A DNA stretch of 64,000 nucleotides from Chamaea fasciata (Eukaryota > Chordata > Aves > Passeriformes > Sylviidae). Below the pieces are notes generated by a model. The model did no database searches. It was not told where the DNA came from and saw only the letters and a list, made by a program, of their open reading frames with translations. The stretch is from contig JARCOQ010000005.1 in the NCBI GenBank assembly GCA_029207755.1, forward strand, positions 58,539,414-58,603,413. The letters are read 5' to 3'. Within the stretch, counting starts at the first letter, position 1, and the number at the start of each line of letters is the position of its first letter. Shown here in pieces: positions 26,601 to 38,974 of the stretch. The translations under genes and the position numbers were made by a program.

Positions 26601-29477
26601 ACTCTGGTGCTACCTCTGTCACAATGCGGCAAGGAACAAAACCTGTTTAATTTTGGAGTCAGAAGTTATATTGGTGAGACTGTTTCCAAAAAACCAGTCT
26701 GAGAATGCAACATCATATTCTACCACAGAAATTGGATGCATTTGAACTTGAACCCGTCCCTGTAAATAAGTAGAAAGCACAAGCATGAAAGATGTGCTGT
26801 GCAAAAACCCTGACTGGGCACCTCATCCTGGATTCTGTCCATGGAGGGAGGTGAACACGTGAAACAAGGAGTGGGAAACTGACATTGCAGTGGGTAGGAA
26901 ACTGTTCAGACTTCACAGGGAATGTGATGGCATCTAAAATACCTTCATTTTCTTCACTGTTCAGCCCAAGACTGCAGTAGTCAGGTGCCTCCAAAGCCAG
27001 GGATCCCCTCGCTGGACTGGCTTTAGCATCCTGCTGTGTTTAAGGACCTGAGCCAGTGTCTTATTCCTGCTTGAACATTTGTCACTCTGCCATCATTAAT
27101 GTTCTTTTGGGAACTGAGAGCTGCATTTCAAACTCTTCAATTTCTTGTGGGTTAGGTACATTGCTCATGTCCTTTGTAACCAAAAAAAAACTTAGCAGGC
27201 AGTTTAAGAATAATGGCATATGAAACTTGAGTTTAAATGAACTTTTCATTGTCGCTCAGATTGTTTTCTCTATTAGTAAAAATGCTCATTCGTTCCATAT
27301 CAAGTATTCAAAAAATACAGCAGATTTGGATGTAAACATGCAACAGAATATATGCCACTTGTATGTGAACAGTATAGGCCAAGGATCTCTGGGGCATGTT
27401 TTCCCTAGATTGGGAGCCCATACTGTCTGTAAAGGCAGTATGAATAGTATGAGTGCATTCCACATCTTGATTTCTACAGAAAATAAAGGCCCAAAGTATA
27501 AATAATTCCCTGCATTTATAAGTCTGGTTTTAGACCTGCTTCACTGTTGCCTGCTAATGCCTTCAGCCTTTGGAGACAGACTCCAAGGTAATTGTGTAGG
27601 AGCACCATGCCTAGAGTACCTGTTTATTAAACTCTGCCTGCTCCACTGCAAAAAATCACCCAAACTGACATAATTTAATTTGTTGCATTTGACAAGATTA
27701 TAATGCAATTTTGATGTAAAAGGGATGGTGTAATTCATACTTACTCGCTAATGTAGTCACATGTCTGTGATCTCTTGGCAGTGCGAATTCGGGGTAAGAA
27801 AGCTCCTTTTTAGTAGAATTTTAAAAATACTGCATCTTTTCCAAGTGTAATTAATTTGTGGCAATAATAGTTTTTCATTACATTGTGTTTGTGTAAAGAA
27901 TTAGGCTGTACAACACAGGGGAGTGTCCGTAGCTCTGTATTTGTATTACTGTTGTCAATTTGACTTCCTGTGCAGGAGTTTTTACAAAACTTCTGTGACT
28001 GTTTAGCCATGTGATTGATGATAATAAATGGTCAAATACTGAAATGGGCATCAAACCAGAACGTGTCCTAGATCATCTGATTGTACGTTGTTTCATGGGT
28101 TGCTCCTTTTCATTCTTTCTATTGCAGAGGTGGTGGCTACCTCTGTGGAAGCTCAGTGCCAAATTCCCTTTGAAGTAAAATCTCTAGGGGAGAGCTGAAA
28201 GGACAGCCTGGCAGAGAGACTTGTGAAGGTAGTGTGGATATGGGCCATTAGCAAGAGGCATCTCGAGTTTTGACAATCATTTTGTTTCCTTTATTATAAC
28301 ACTTATGCAACTTTTTAGTTCAAACAGCTCAAAATTAGAATGAAATAACTTAAGACACATGGGGTGGAAAAACATCATCCTGCAGATCTGAATGTGGGCT
28401 ATCTTCAGGTGCCTCCCAAAGAAAAGAGAAAATTATCCTAAAGTAAAAATTCACATCTAAAAATCTCTGTTGAAAGAACTCCTGTGCTCTCTGCGGAGGG
28501 TTACCCTTCCAAAAAATCTGGCCCTGGCAGAACTCTCTGTGTCCCCTACACTGATGTCTGGATTAACAGCTCGAGTAGGAGGTTGTAGCGGAACTACTCT
28601 GACTTTACACCTAGAGAGTGAATCACCAGAGAGGTCACTGGTATTGCAGCTTTAACTTAGGAGCCAGCTCTATAAAAAGAGATTTAGCTTGAGGAGGATT
28701 GTGTAATGCCTTTGTGTAGTGTGTGAATGCGACTTTTTTTGATGAAGAAATGCCAAGGCATCTGTGAAAACATTTTTGTTTGTCTGCAGGAGATGAGCAA
28801 ACCAGTTGGAAGAAGCCTCAGTTAGACATGCTAGCAGGAAGCTCTGCCTTTGGAAGTGGTAGCTGTTGCTGTAAGACATCAAAAATGTTCATCCAGGTTC
28901 TAAACATAGCTTATTTATTCACATTTTAGTCTAAAAACACCCAGTTATGAGATAGAAATGATGAATAAAGCTGTTAGGTAACTTGAGTAAGTCCTGCAAA
29001 TGGCGTGCAGTACAGGATTGAAGGTGTAACAACATAGCTAACAGCATTATACTAAATAAAACTTCTTGAGTTTAGTTCAACACTAGCTGAAGGACTGAGG
29101 TGTTTTTTCCCCTGAATTTCTCAGGCTCTGGAAGGGCTCAATATGTGAACAGAGATGTCTTTCATAATAGGGAAGCTGTAAAGCAGCATGTTGTTTGAAG
29201 TACTGAGAATTTAATCTTGTTACTAATTTTGACAAGTATTTCTACCATGTCTGTCATTGCATTCAACACCTCTATAGTAATCCAGCCCTGGAAAGTTTTA
29301 TTTATCGTGTGGATTTACCCTTTGGATTACTTTGCCAGTAGCGGGGAGAAGGGAGATTGCGAGGGGGAATATTTAAGGTCTGCTTCATATTTTTTTCCCT
29401 TCCCCAGTACATTGTGTATCTTTCATCAAGCATTCATACTTGCTTTTTTTTTTATTTCTGTTTGTTATGTTGTGTAG

Positions 29478-29543
29478 TCTTGTACCAATATCTGCAAGCA
29501 GATCTCCATGGCAAGAGCTCAGACACTGCAGACAAAACCTCAG
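29478..29543 (+). CDS. DENND5B: DENND5B predicted cassette exon (66 nt, N-terminal insert)
   Basis: The exon is bounded by a T-rich tract ending TTGTGTAG and by a donor CAG|GTAAAG. It enters and leaves in phase 1, so its 66 nt can be included or skipped without shifting frame. Read in phase it encodes (x)-LYQYLQADLHGKSS followed by DTADKTS, and its last G joins the GA of the next exon to give the glycine of GENF. In DENND5A as I recall it, the same position (after PDELS and before GENF) carries ALCQYIQASKARDG and further residues. The shared L-x-Q-Y-(I/L)-Q-A pattern, position and phase argue for homology. The commonly listed human 5B protein runs directly from PDELA to GENF, so this exon is probably alternative. 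The insert lies before the uDENN core, is short and polar, and has no obvious catalytic role. Transcript support cannot be seen here. Confidence 0.7.
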
Positions 29544-32500
29544 GTAAAGAGGGGTTAAGGATAAAACAATGATCAGGACCTCTCTATTTCTTTATTTTCA
29601 GTCTTATAACTCCTCTTGAATCAAATTAAAGATCACAGATCAAAATCAAAACCAAAGCTCTCTACTTTTTCATTCTTTTACCTAATTTAAATCAATATTT
29701 GGAAAAATTTGTTCTGTTTCTTGAAGCTCTCTTGGCAGATGTGGTTCTCCAGCAAAATCCCACTAGTCATGTCAATATATTGGTGGAGAGGAGACTGTGC
29801 TAGATCTCTGTGCTTAATACACTGAACAATCTTGTATGAGGCCATTTTAGAGGATACTTATCCAGAAATCTAATAAGGCTTAGATTTCCCCCTTCCAGAG
29901 AGGACTGAAAGGTTCAGCTCCACCAATTTCTGCTACAGAGACACAAAGTCTCCTGACACTTCAAGGAAGCTTATTTTGTAGTCTAGTTTTAAATAACAAT
30001 ACTGGTGAGGTTCACATAGCACACCGCCCCAAAAATTTCAAAAAATTAGATGTATTGATAGGATACACATCCCCCTGTAGTTTCCTGCTTTAATATGATC
30101 CATTCATTCCTTTACATATTGGCAGACAAAAAGCAGGTTAGACACTGCCCTCCTCCTCAGCCCCCCAAAATCCATTGCCATCTTACAGGCAACTCAGATT
30201 TTAAAACTTTGAAATGAAAACTGTTTTGTCTGCCTTGTCCCAGTCCTCCCTTTCATATCATCACCATCCTCTGCTGTGAGATTATGAGAACGTGAGGTCA
30301 GAAATAAGAAGTTTGAGTTAATGTCCTTGAACTCTGCTCAGCCTCTCACTGCCCCCTTGGCATCCTGGGGAGGCATGGAAGAAAAGCAGCAGAGCAGTTT
30401 CTGCACTGCTTAAACTAACCAGTCCCTGAGCCTGACAATTAACAGCTTGCTTGCTCCCCAGCCAAGCACTGTTGTTCCTGTGCCCACATTGTTTTCTCAC
30501 TCACACGTTGTGTATTATTTGCTTCTCGTGCAGGGTCACCCTGTTATTTAATAAGCTTAACAGAATTCCATCTGCAGCGAGAGGACATGGCTGGGTGTGC
30601 TGAGCACTTTTAATTAGAGGTAGCTGTCACAGAGGTGGTCACCACGAGCACTGTGCATAGCTGTGCTCCCAGTATGTCGCTCTAAAGGAACAAAAGATAT
30701 TTTTGCCCCTGTAGTCACAAGCATTCCTGTCTACATTCCAGAGCTTGGAAGGAGTGACAGATAGCTCACATTCCCTGGACCAGAGGGTGTGGGTGGAAGA
30801 TGCCTGTGCCTATTTGGTACAAGGCTTTGTGTGCCTCTGTCACTGTGACAATTAATTGAAATGGATCTGTTTGAACCTGAAGATCGCTAAATTTTTATGT
30901 AGGATCACTTATGAAAGTCATCATGATTAACAACTTCATGGCTGTAGCTGCATTTCCCTAGTAATTATATCTTTCATCCAAAACATGGATCAAGCTTGTT
31001 TTATTATTTTGAGCAATCTTTTTGTTTTGGAACGAAATAAGCACAGTTTTTTCTTGATCTAGCACCCATCGTTTCACCATTTGCTTTTAACTTGAAATTT
31101 AAATATCTCTTTAAAAGCCAGCTCCTTAAAGGAAGGCACAAGTTGTTTAAGACTACCATTAACAGGATGTAGTATCCAAATGAAATGGAAACTGAATCTG
31201 ACACATTTTACGCAATTTTTGAAAGTACTTGAATTTTTTTAAAATATCCTGGAAGCAAAAGGGTTCAATTCAAACCCAATTTTTTAATTTGCCTCTGAGA
31301 GGCTGCTGTCTCTGTAAGTTGTGCTGTTCGCATGGGCAGCACGGATCAAATACAATATTCCTGTCCATATTCCCAGTACTGTTATCTGGCCGTTAGTATT
31401 TTAGCAAACGGTTTAAATTTGTAATTGAATATTTGGTTCACTTTAAATGTGCTTTGCTAATCCTGTTTGGAAAGTTAGCAAAGAAGCACTTAAAAGCACG
31501 TGGGTGGTTTAATGAAAATTCACTGTTCATTTGGAATAACAGCTAAGTAAATTCTCTCTGCCACATGTGACTCAGCAGTTCAGAGCATCAGGTACCCTTC
31601 AGTCCAGATCCCTTCCCTCACGTTTGCCAAGAAGATTCTGCTCCCTGTGGTTCTCTTCCAGCTGCTTGTCAGTGTGGAGCTGACTGTCGTGGTCCATACC
31701 TCTCATCTGGTTTTGGTGAGAGTTGGGATGTTTCCTGCTAGTTTGAGCTAATGATGACATTTCACCCTCACACACAGGCTGCTCCTGTCACATCCTTGTG
31801 CTGTTTTTTTCCTAATTTATGTATCTCCTCTAAAAGTTTGCTCAGCTTGTCTTTTCATGAGGCAGCTTTGTATGGAGGGTGCAATGTCATGTCCTTTCAA
31901 GGTAATGCCAGGTTGATTTACTCCAGTGTGGTGTCTTGGCTCTTCTCTTTTCCCTCATGATCGCTGATTGAGAGAATTGTATTTTCTCTATGTGTGTTTT
32001 ACCTTAAGTTTATATTTTTCTTAAACCACCGGAGTGGTAAACTGCAAGCACTGCAGAGACTCTACAAAGGTAAGTTGTTTGTGCCATTTACTTTCCTGGA
32101 TAAAATGAATCCATGTTGTCAGCCTACAGGGACATTGTAAACTGCTGGTTTTGGGCAGCTGGATTTCTTAAAGCAAAGCTTATACTTGATGATAAAACCT
32201 TTTTTTAATTTTTTTGTCATGAGAAAGGAAACCTTTAAAGAAATTTAAACTTCCGCAGTCACTTACTGTTAGCGGTGGAGAACTTGATGAAGTCATCCAG
32301 ATATTCTCTTCTAACTTTTGGTAGAAGCAACCAAATAAATTTAGTATCAAATACCTGCCTTTCTGCCAAGTCACAGTTTAAGGTAAACTCTGTCAGATGT
32401 GAGAATGATTGAAGATCTAATTGGGAAATCACTTCATGCATATTTGTTTGATTATGCGAGCATTTTAATTACTGTTTGATTCTAAGAGCTAAAAATGCTG

Positions 32501-33755
32501 CTGAGTATGTCTAAGTACATACCCGGAGAGAAAATTTTTGCTGGCTTTGCTTGCTGGGATCTTTATTTTGTGAAATTTTGGGAATTGGTGGATGACACTG
32601 TGTCTTTAATGGATCTGTAAAGAACTTTTGGACTAAAATAAAAGGTTATTCTACTGTCATGTTCTGAAATAGAGAAATGGTGTCTGTTTTTGGTGTACTT
32701 GTCTGAGCTTGTATCTGAGCATGAGGAGGATCTTAATAGATTATCAATCCAACCATTAAACCTGGCACTGCCTTTTTACTATTAAAACATACCCCCAAAT
32801 GCCACATTCACTTTGAACACATCCAAGGATGGTGATTTGATCACCGTGATGCTGTGATGCGTCTAAATCCTGTGTTCAAAATAAGTATTGTATAGAAATA
32901 ACAATATCTCTAAAATCTTAGAGATTACTTTGGAAGGAAAAGGTTTTAAAGCCCTTCTCAGGATGTACTTGCATGTGAGTGCTGTTGGAAGAACTGGTTT
33001 AGTGTGATAGTGCAATAGATGGTCATTTAATTAATAGATTTTAAAAACGCCTTGTTTTGATTACTGTTTTGCATGCTGTAGACAATCCAGTGGGGGGAAT
33101 TCCATTAAAAATATCACTGTGAAATACAGTATTAACATGCTGATAACTGGATGCATTTCTGCTTGAAGTCTAATTTCACTTTTCCTCTTTGCACTTGCTG
33201 GATTCTTTGTGTGGAAAAAGTCTGTCCTTGAAATTTGATGTAGAAAAAATAGATGTTTAATTTTCACACAGGATTTGTAATACAAAAAAGATGATCTCTA
33301 ATGAATCCTTTAATAATTTATAATAGCCAAGAGGTACTCATATTTTTTATTGACCTTAAAGACAGCTTCTAACAAACTTGAGGGAAAGTGCTCTTTCAGA
33401 GACTGAGTAGAGTCATCTCTAGATACTCAAGCTATAGGGGAAGGCCAAGAATCCAGTTGATTGCAAGGTCTTTTTCTGTAAAATTTCAGCAGTGACTTTT
33501 CTCTTGACAATATATTTCCATTCTGTTAATACTAAACTGGCAGCTGTGTTGCAACTACAGTAAGATTTTGTGGAAAGGAGGGTAAGGTCAGACTGAATGG
33601 GAATCTTTTCTGTTTCTCCTTTAGAAGTAGTATCTTTGTTGAGAGTCAAAATGTCTATCAGATTTCACAAAAAAAGAAAAGAAAAAGACAACCCAAGCCA
33701 GCTCTCTCTGAAGCCTCACTGCTGTTTCGAGTCATTATTTCTTCATTTGTTGCAG
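29544..33755 (+). other. DENND5B: DENND5B intron between cassette exon and GENF exon
   Basis: This 4.2-kb intron runs from GTAAAG to TTTGTTGCAG. It contains a degraded CR1 fragment near 32725-32846 and an isolated strong donor-like site at about 32072 (CAAAG|GTAAGT) with no convincing acceptor in front of it. Nothing else is recognised. Confidence 0.75.
32725..32846 (-). mobile_element. degraded CR1 LINE fragment
   Basis: Blocks GAGGATCTTAATAGATTATC, ATCCAACCATTAAACCTGGC and ACTGCC, then CACATTCACTTTGAACACATCC and AAGGATGGTGATTTGATCACC, line up in order with the antisense CR1 subfamily form (GAxxATCxAxTCCAACCxTTAACCxxxCACTGCC... CCAGGGATGGTGACTCAACCACC). The terminal octamers are lost and divergence is high, so it is an old copy. 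The boundaries are approximate. Confidence 0.7.
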
Positions 33756-33865
33756 GAGAGAATTTCGACCAGAGTCCCATAAGAAGAACCTTCAAGTCCA
33801 AAGTTTTGGCCCATTATCCTCAGAACATCGAGTGGAACCCCTTTGACCAGGATGCCGTCAACATG
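33756..33865 (+). CDS. DENND5B: DENND5B coding exon, start of uDENN module
   Basis: This 110-nt exon starts after CATTTGTTGCAG in phase 1 (two bases complete a glycine codon) and ends in phase 0 at AACATG|GTAGGT. It encodes the segment starting [18 protein letters not shown] and ending FDQDAVNM. In both DENND5 paralogues this segment leads into LCMPKG, which is exactly how the next exon begins. The wording [19 protein letters not shown] follows 5B, while 5A has [19 protein letters not shown]. The exon forms the first part of the upstream DENN (uDENN) module, a longin-like fold that helps bind the Rab. Either the cassette exon at 29478 or the unseen first exon could splice into it, since both would leave phase 1. 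An alternative AG three bases inside the exon exists but would break the conserved GENF reading. Confidence 0.95.
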
Positions 33866-36800
33866 GTAGGTAGAGAAAAACTCTTCTCAGATTGTTACCT
33901 GACAGCATCAGCTCTCAAGAGGTTCCTGGGTGGTTTACAGCCAGCCCTCGTGATGCTCTCGTGATCTCGTGGTTGTGGTGCTTCTGCTGGGACTGAGAGC
34001 ACTCACTGGGCAAGCTACGTGAAAAGCTGTAGAGGAAGAGACGTTGTGAAAACACAGAATACTTTCAGGCACAACAAAAGCAAAGTGCTGCGTTTCCCCC
34101 ATTGGTTCTAAGTGTGCTGCGTGATGGAACAAGTCTAAGCAGCAGCCCAGGGACTGGGTGAGAAGGGGTGTGGTCACCCAAGATACCTTTCCACAGGTAG
34201 GAAGGAGGCAAACCAAGGGATTCTTAAGGTACTGATATCAATGTGAAGTTTTTGAATACAAAACACCTTGATTCTGCCGACAAGGGAAAGAGGAATCTTT
34301 ATGCAGAAGCTGGAACTTATCTAAACTACAGCTTTTGCTGGGTCATCACTTTTAATGGGCACCTCTACACCAATCCATCTCCCGTACATCTTTTTCTGCT
34401 CAGTTACATTTGGTGTGAGCATCTGTGGGACTGAGTACCGTGGACTGGGAAGGGAGGCAAAAACAGTTCCTGGAGTGGGGGCAGTGACAACTGAAAGACT
34501 GATGATCCACTGGGAGTTTTTCTGAAGAGCTGGTAATTAAAGGATGATTCCAAAATCACCAAAGCACTCGTTAAGAACATGATCTGACAAAGACAACAGA
34601 TTACTGGTATTTGAGCTTCCTGTACAGAAAATGCCATTTGTTCCTTAATTTAAAAGTAACGGAAGTAACTGATTGTTGTAACAGTTACACTGAACAATAT
34701 TATCCCTTCTAGCTGTTTTCCAAAATGTATATTGGGTCTAATTCAGTGTTGGAAAATTAGAGAGGCCCTTCCCCCAGTCTAGGTTAGATGAGTTCTGTAT
34801 TTGAGGAAGGCAGGACAGCACACTACCTGCTTCAAAACAACTGACCTCATTGTATGATGCAAGTGGGAAGTCAGGAGACTCTCCCGGCCCTCACCCAGCA
34901 GATAGAGGTGGGGAATATATAAAACCCACATTAAGTTGGCTTTTGCAAATGCAAAAATGCATTTGGAACTTCCCTGCAGTCATGAAGGTGTAGAAATCTG
35001 GAGTTCATCTCAATTTCCGCCGAATTTTATTTTTAGCGTTCTGCCAAACGTTTAACACAGAAGGAGCTGGAAGTAGCAGTGACACAGAGAGCTGATACTG
35101 TGGCCCTGCACTTGCCTAGAAAGGCAGAGATGAGCCCAGTCCCTCCCTCTGCCTGCTAACAGCTGGGGATTTCTGTCTTGTGCTTCCAAATGTACACTGC
35201 TGGAGTTGGGGTGGTATTTGGGCTGGTCTCCACATCACTTTGCTTATACAGAAGGCATGAAGGACTCTGAGCAATGCTTTGTCAGCAGTTGAGATGGTAA
35301 TAGCTCAACTGCCAAGGCTATGTATGCCTTTTAGTTCTGCCTTTGCATTTTAGGGTGTTCCAGTATGAAGTGATGAGGGGTGTGCAGCGGGAATAAAGCA
35401 GTTGGAATTGCTGTGTTATTTGTCTCTCATGTTACAGTGGAGAATGTCTAATATTCATAAAGTGTGATCGCAGTATCAGACAAAAATGGAATACTGAAAC
35501 CAGCAAGAGACCTATTAAAATAATTGAACTGAGCTGCATTGAACACATCTTTCATTTGCAATGTGTCTTGGAGGAAAAAAAAGCATCTACTATCAGCAGC
35601 AGTATTTAATGATCTTTTAAATTATCTTTTGTAAAACTTTATTGTTTTGATCTGAAACATCACTTAAAGTAATACCCACCTCCACAGAATCCCTTGAGGT
35701 AATTATTGGCCTTTCTGATCTTGCCTTGCTGCATTAGTTCTGCCTGTGTTTGCTTTATGTGAGTTTCTAGAAGCAATTTTCCTCAGAGAAGAAAATGCAT
35801 AAATCCTTGAAGGTTAACTTGTGAGAACTCTGGCTTTGCTGGATGCCTGAGGAATTTCAGTTGCCTTCTGGAACCATCCTGTTGCTTTAAAAATAGCCCC
35901 CTGAAGTCCCAAGCAATCAGGCTGCCAAAGAGTCGTGTTTTCTCTCTGTTTCAAAGTATGTGTCAAAGTACAGAGTTCTCTTTAACAGGGAATTGTCTTC
36001 CCCCCTGCTGTTTTTTGTGATTATCCCTGCCTAACCTCACATACTATCTTCTGTGGCCATTCTGCACGTAAGTGTTGTATCAAACTGAAGTTCTCAGTAG
36101 AGAGATGCAGAAATTTTTAGAATATGAGCTTCCTATTTTAGCTCTCTGATTCATCAAGGTATATAAATCTTTGCCTGTATTTCTGAAGTTCAAGGAAGCA
36201 TTATCTGTTTAATGTCTCATGTACTGAAATAAAAGAATTAAAGGTTCCCTGGTGGAATTTGAAGGAGCAGGCTTTAACACACAAATAAAAGCATCTTTCT
36301 CTCCACCCCCTCACCCACAGTGCAATTTGGGTAAGGAGCTTGCTGCCACAGCATGTTGTGAACATGAGAAATTTGTAGAGGCTTAAAAAGTGAAATGAAG
36401 AATCTAGTGGAGTAGAGGTGGTCCAGAGGGGACCTTTGGTTCAGAAATACCTGCAAATGATGATGGCTGGGAGAAGATGGAGGTAGGGATTATGGGGTGT
36501 GTGTGTGTCCTGCCTCTGTGCTTGGGGAAAGGGCATCTCCTACTTAGGACATCCAGAGATGGGTTATGGGTTAGTTGAAACATTTTATCTATCCTGGTGC
36601 AGCTTCCTCTTGTTTTTACAAACCACCTTGGTTATAAGCTTTATTGCAAATATGATGCAATTCCACGGTTTTCTGCTGATGGATGCCTTTAAATCTAAAT
36701 AGACAAGTGCTCAGGAAACCAAAATCCTGTCCTTTGATCAGTAATTTCAGATAGTTTTCAGTGTTTGTACAAAGATGCAATGCAGGCGACTGTGTTCTCA

Positions 36801-38974
36801 GCATTAATGAGCCAGATTCACACCAGCAGGCTAAAATTTCACTCCCCTTAGCACGTCCCATGTGGCTCTCCAACTCTCCCGTGTCATGTGTGACACAGAT
36901 GAGATGGGAAGTGATTGATGTCCGAGGCCCTAAGATGAAAGTTTTCATGCATTAACCACAAATTCAAAGCTTTCTCTATTGCTGGAAAATGATTACAGGC
37001 TCTTCCTTTTGATCTTAGCTTCTTAAGTGACTCCTGGTCATTCCTCCTGCCTCAGTTCTTCCTATCTTTTTTTTTTCCCCTCTTTTTTTTTTTTTCCTGT
37101 ATCCTCTTATAGGTCTAACAACAGCAGTGTCTCTGGGCCAAAGTTTGCAGCCTGAGTCTTAAAAGGTCAATATTCTGCATGTGTGAAGTTGTGGCTGAAA
37201 CTTAATAGACGGGCATCCCTTTGTGTGTGTTTACCCAGTATATAAAGGATGAGGAATAATAATTAAGGCTTGGAGGAAATTTATTTAAACAGCCTTCTGA
37301 AACTGTCTCAGCTGATCTGAATTTCCCTGATGCCTGTCTGGGTCTGATTGTAATAGTATATCTAATTTGCTTGTCCAGGTATTTTTCTGTAAAGTGAAGA
37401 AAAATTAATCTCTGATAGCATTGAGATTTAAGCCTATGATTTCAGCCTGGTTGGCTTTGATAAGGCTTATAGCCACCACTTGAATGCCCACATTCTAGAA
37501 ATAATTCTTTATTAAGCAAGCCAAAAATGAGGTTAAAAGATATATTTATTGTGGAGAATAAATTTAAATAAAGTGTGAAACAAGGATTTTTTACTACTTC
37601 TTTATTGGAGAAGCCTTAACCATGGCACTGCTGTTAATGTCTCAATAAAAATTATAAAGCTCTTGAATAAAAATGTGGCTGCTCTTCAGAAATAGTTCAA
37701 GCTGCAATTTCATGGTTTGTGTCAGCAAAGCCCATCAATTGAATTAAATTCTTCTGCCAACTCCAGGCTACTTATTTCCCTACACATTACCTTTTTGAGC
37801 AATACATAAGAGCTGTCCTAGATAATTTAGGGGCCTGATAGCCTGTTGTGGAGTCTGGACCACTTGCCTAATTCCCAGCTATACCAGGCTGTTGTTGAAT
37901 GGTCTCTGCAAGGTGCACTGCTGAAGTTCAGGGTAGGATGTGCTGGAAAATACATAATTATTTCTCCTGACCTCTTCCAGCATCAGAGGAATTTACTCCT
38001 GGTCAAGGTGAGACATTGGGAGATACACTCAGTTGTGCCTAGGTTCACATACCGTGGTAAAGTTGGCTTCTACTGTTGCCTTTTTTGAAAAGGAACACTT
38101 CGAAGGTTCTCCTTTTCTTCTTTCCTTTTATTTCTTCTGATGGTACAAATAAAACTATAGTCCTTTGTTTATAAGCATACTTATTTAGCTAGAACATGAG
38201 GAGTTTCCTGCTGATGTGCAATTCAAACAAGTCTTGCTGGATGTTTGTTATTTTGTATTAGATGGTTGATAGCATTCTCAAAGAATGTCTGGAAAAATGC
38301 CTTGATTTATCACTAGGGCCATACTTCAGAGAAACACCCAGTGTAGTAGAATCACTGCAAGGGATTTTGCTGTGTGGTAAATCAAAAATGAGGCTTTCAT
38401 AGATCTGGGGTGTTTCCCTCCCTGCCCCTCCTTTTTTCCAGTCTAAGCTATTTGATAGCACTTAGAGAAGAAAGTAAATGTAATAGCTGCCAGTCAGTTG
38501 GGGTTTAGTTTGTTAGTTGTTTTTTTCCCCCAGAAAATTAGGGAAGATCAAAGAATTCCAAAAAGTCTGTGTAATTTAAATTCAGTGGTATAAGATGCGT
38601 CCTTGGCTCTCTGATTTTAGAGTACTGTGGGCATGATCTATGCAGATGAGAGCAAAACTGGATGTTTTTATATGATGCTTAAGTAAATGACACAAAGACT
38701 GTTCAGTAGTGAAAACAGTTTCAGCAAGTAATGAAAATGAATTGTAATGACTTAATGGATGGATTATTTTGAAGGGTGCTTTCCTTTCTTCAGCCATGTC
38801 TCTCTCTTAAGTAGCATCAGTTTCAGGCTGTTTGTTCTTGGATACTTTTTATGTCTAAAGGTAAATGGCTTGTTGTGATGCAGCAGATAAAAAGAATGTG
38901 CCTGTGCAGCAAAAACAGCAAACCAAAATTGTGTCTTAGGTAACTCTCTGTTTATTTCTTCTCTCCTTCCTTAG
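33866..38974 (+). other. DENND5B: DENND5B intron
   Basis: This 5.1-kb intron runs from GTAGGT to CTTCCTTAG. A long pyrimidine tract at about 37065-37097 followed by TTATAG resembles a splice acceptor, but no conserved coding segment or paired donor follows it. No transposon copy was recognised. Confidence 0.9.
37065..37097 (+). repeat. pyrimidine tract with acceptor-like end
   Basis: A T-rich tract interrupted by CCCC is followed by CCTGTATCCTCTTATAG. It mimics a 3' splice site inside the intron, yet no conserved exon follows. It is treated as simple sequence. Confidence 0.85.

Larger units (their letters stand above)
1..29477 (+). other. non-coding stretch, probably DENND5B intron 1 (upstream part may be 5' flank)
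   Basis: No exon of DENND5B or any other recognisable gene was found here on either strand. Open frames are short, have no family signature, and often overlap low-complexity tracts. No GC-rich, CpG-rich block typical of a DENND5B first exon is visible, so the first exon is inferred to lie upstream of position 1 and this stretch to be intron. Recognised contents, listed separately, are a solo LTR (16387-16716), a CR1 3' tail on the + strand (about 18610-18680), a CR1 tail on the - strand (about 20473-20673) and several homopolymer or T/G-rich tracts. The rest shows nothing I can assign. Confidence 0.6.

Noticed and set aside
32020..32080. Possible microexon ending CTACAAAG|GTAAGT, in phase with the GENF exon
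   Set aside because: The donor is strong, but the only phase-compatible acceptor leaves 21 nt with no pyrimidine tract in front, and the residues (ALQRLYK) match no known DENND5 segment.
37098..37160. Acceptor-like TTATAG after a long pyrimidine tract
   Set aside because: The following sequence encodes nothing resembling DENND5 proteins in the required phase, and no convincing donor follows.
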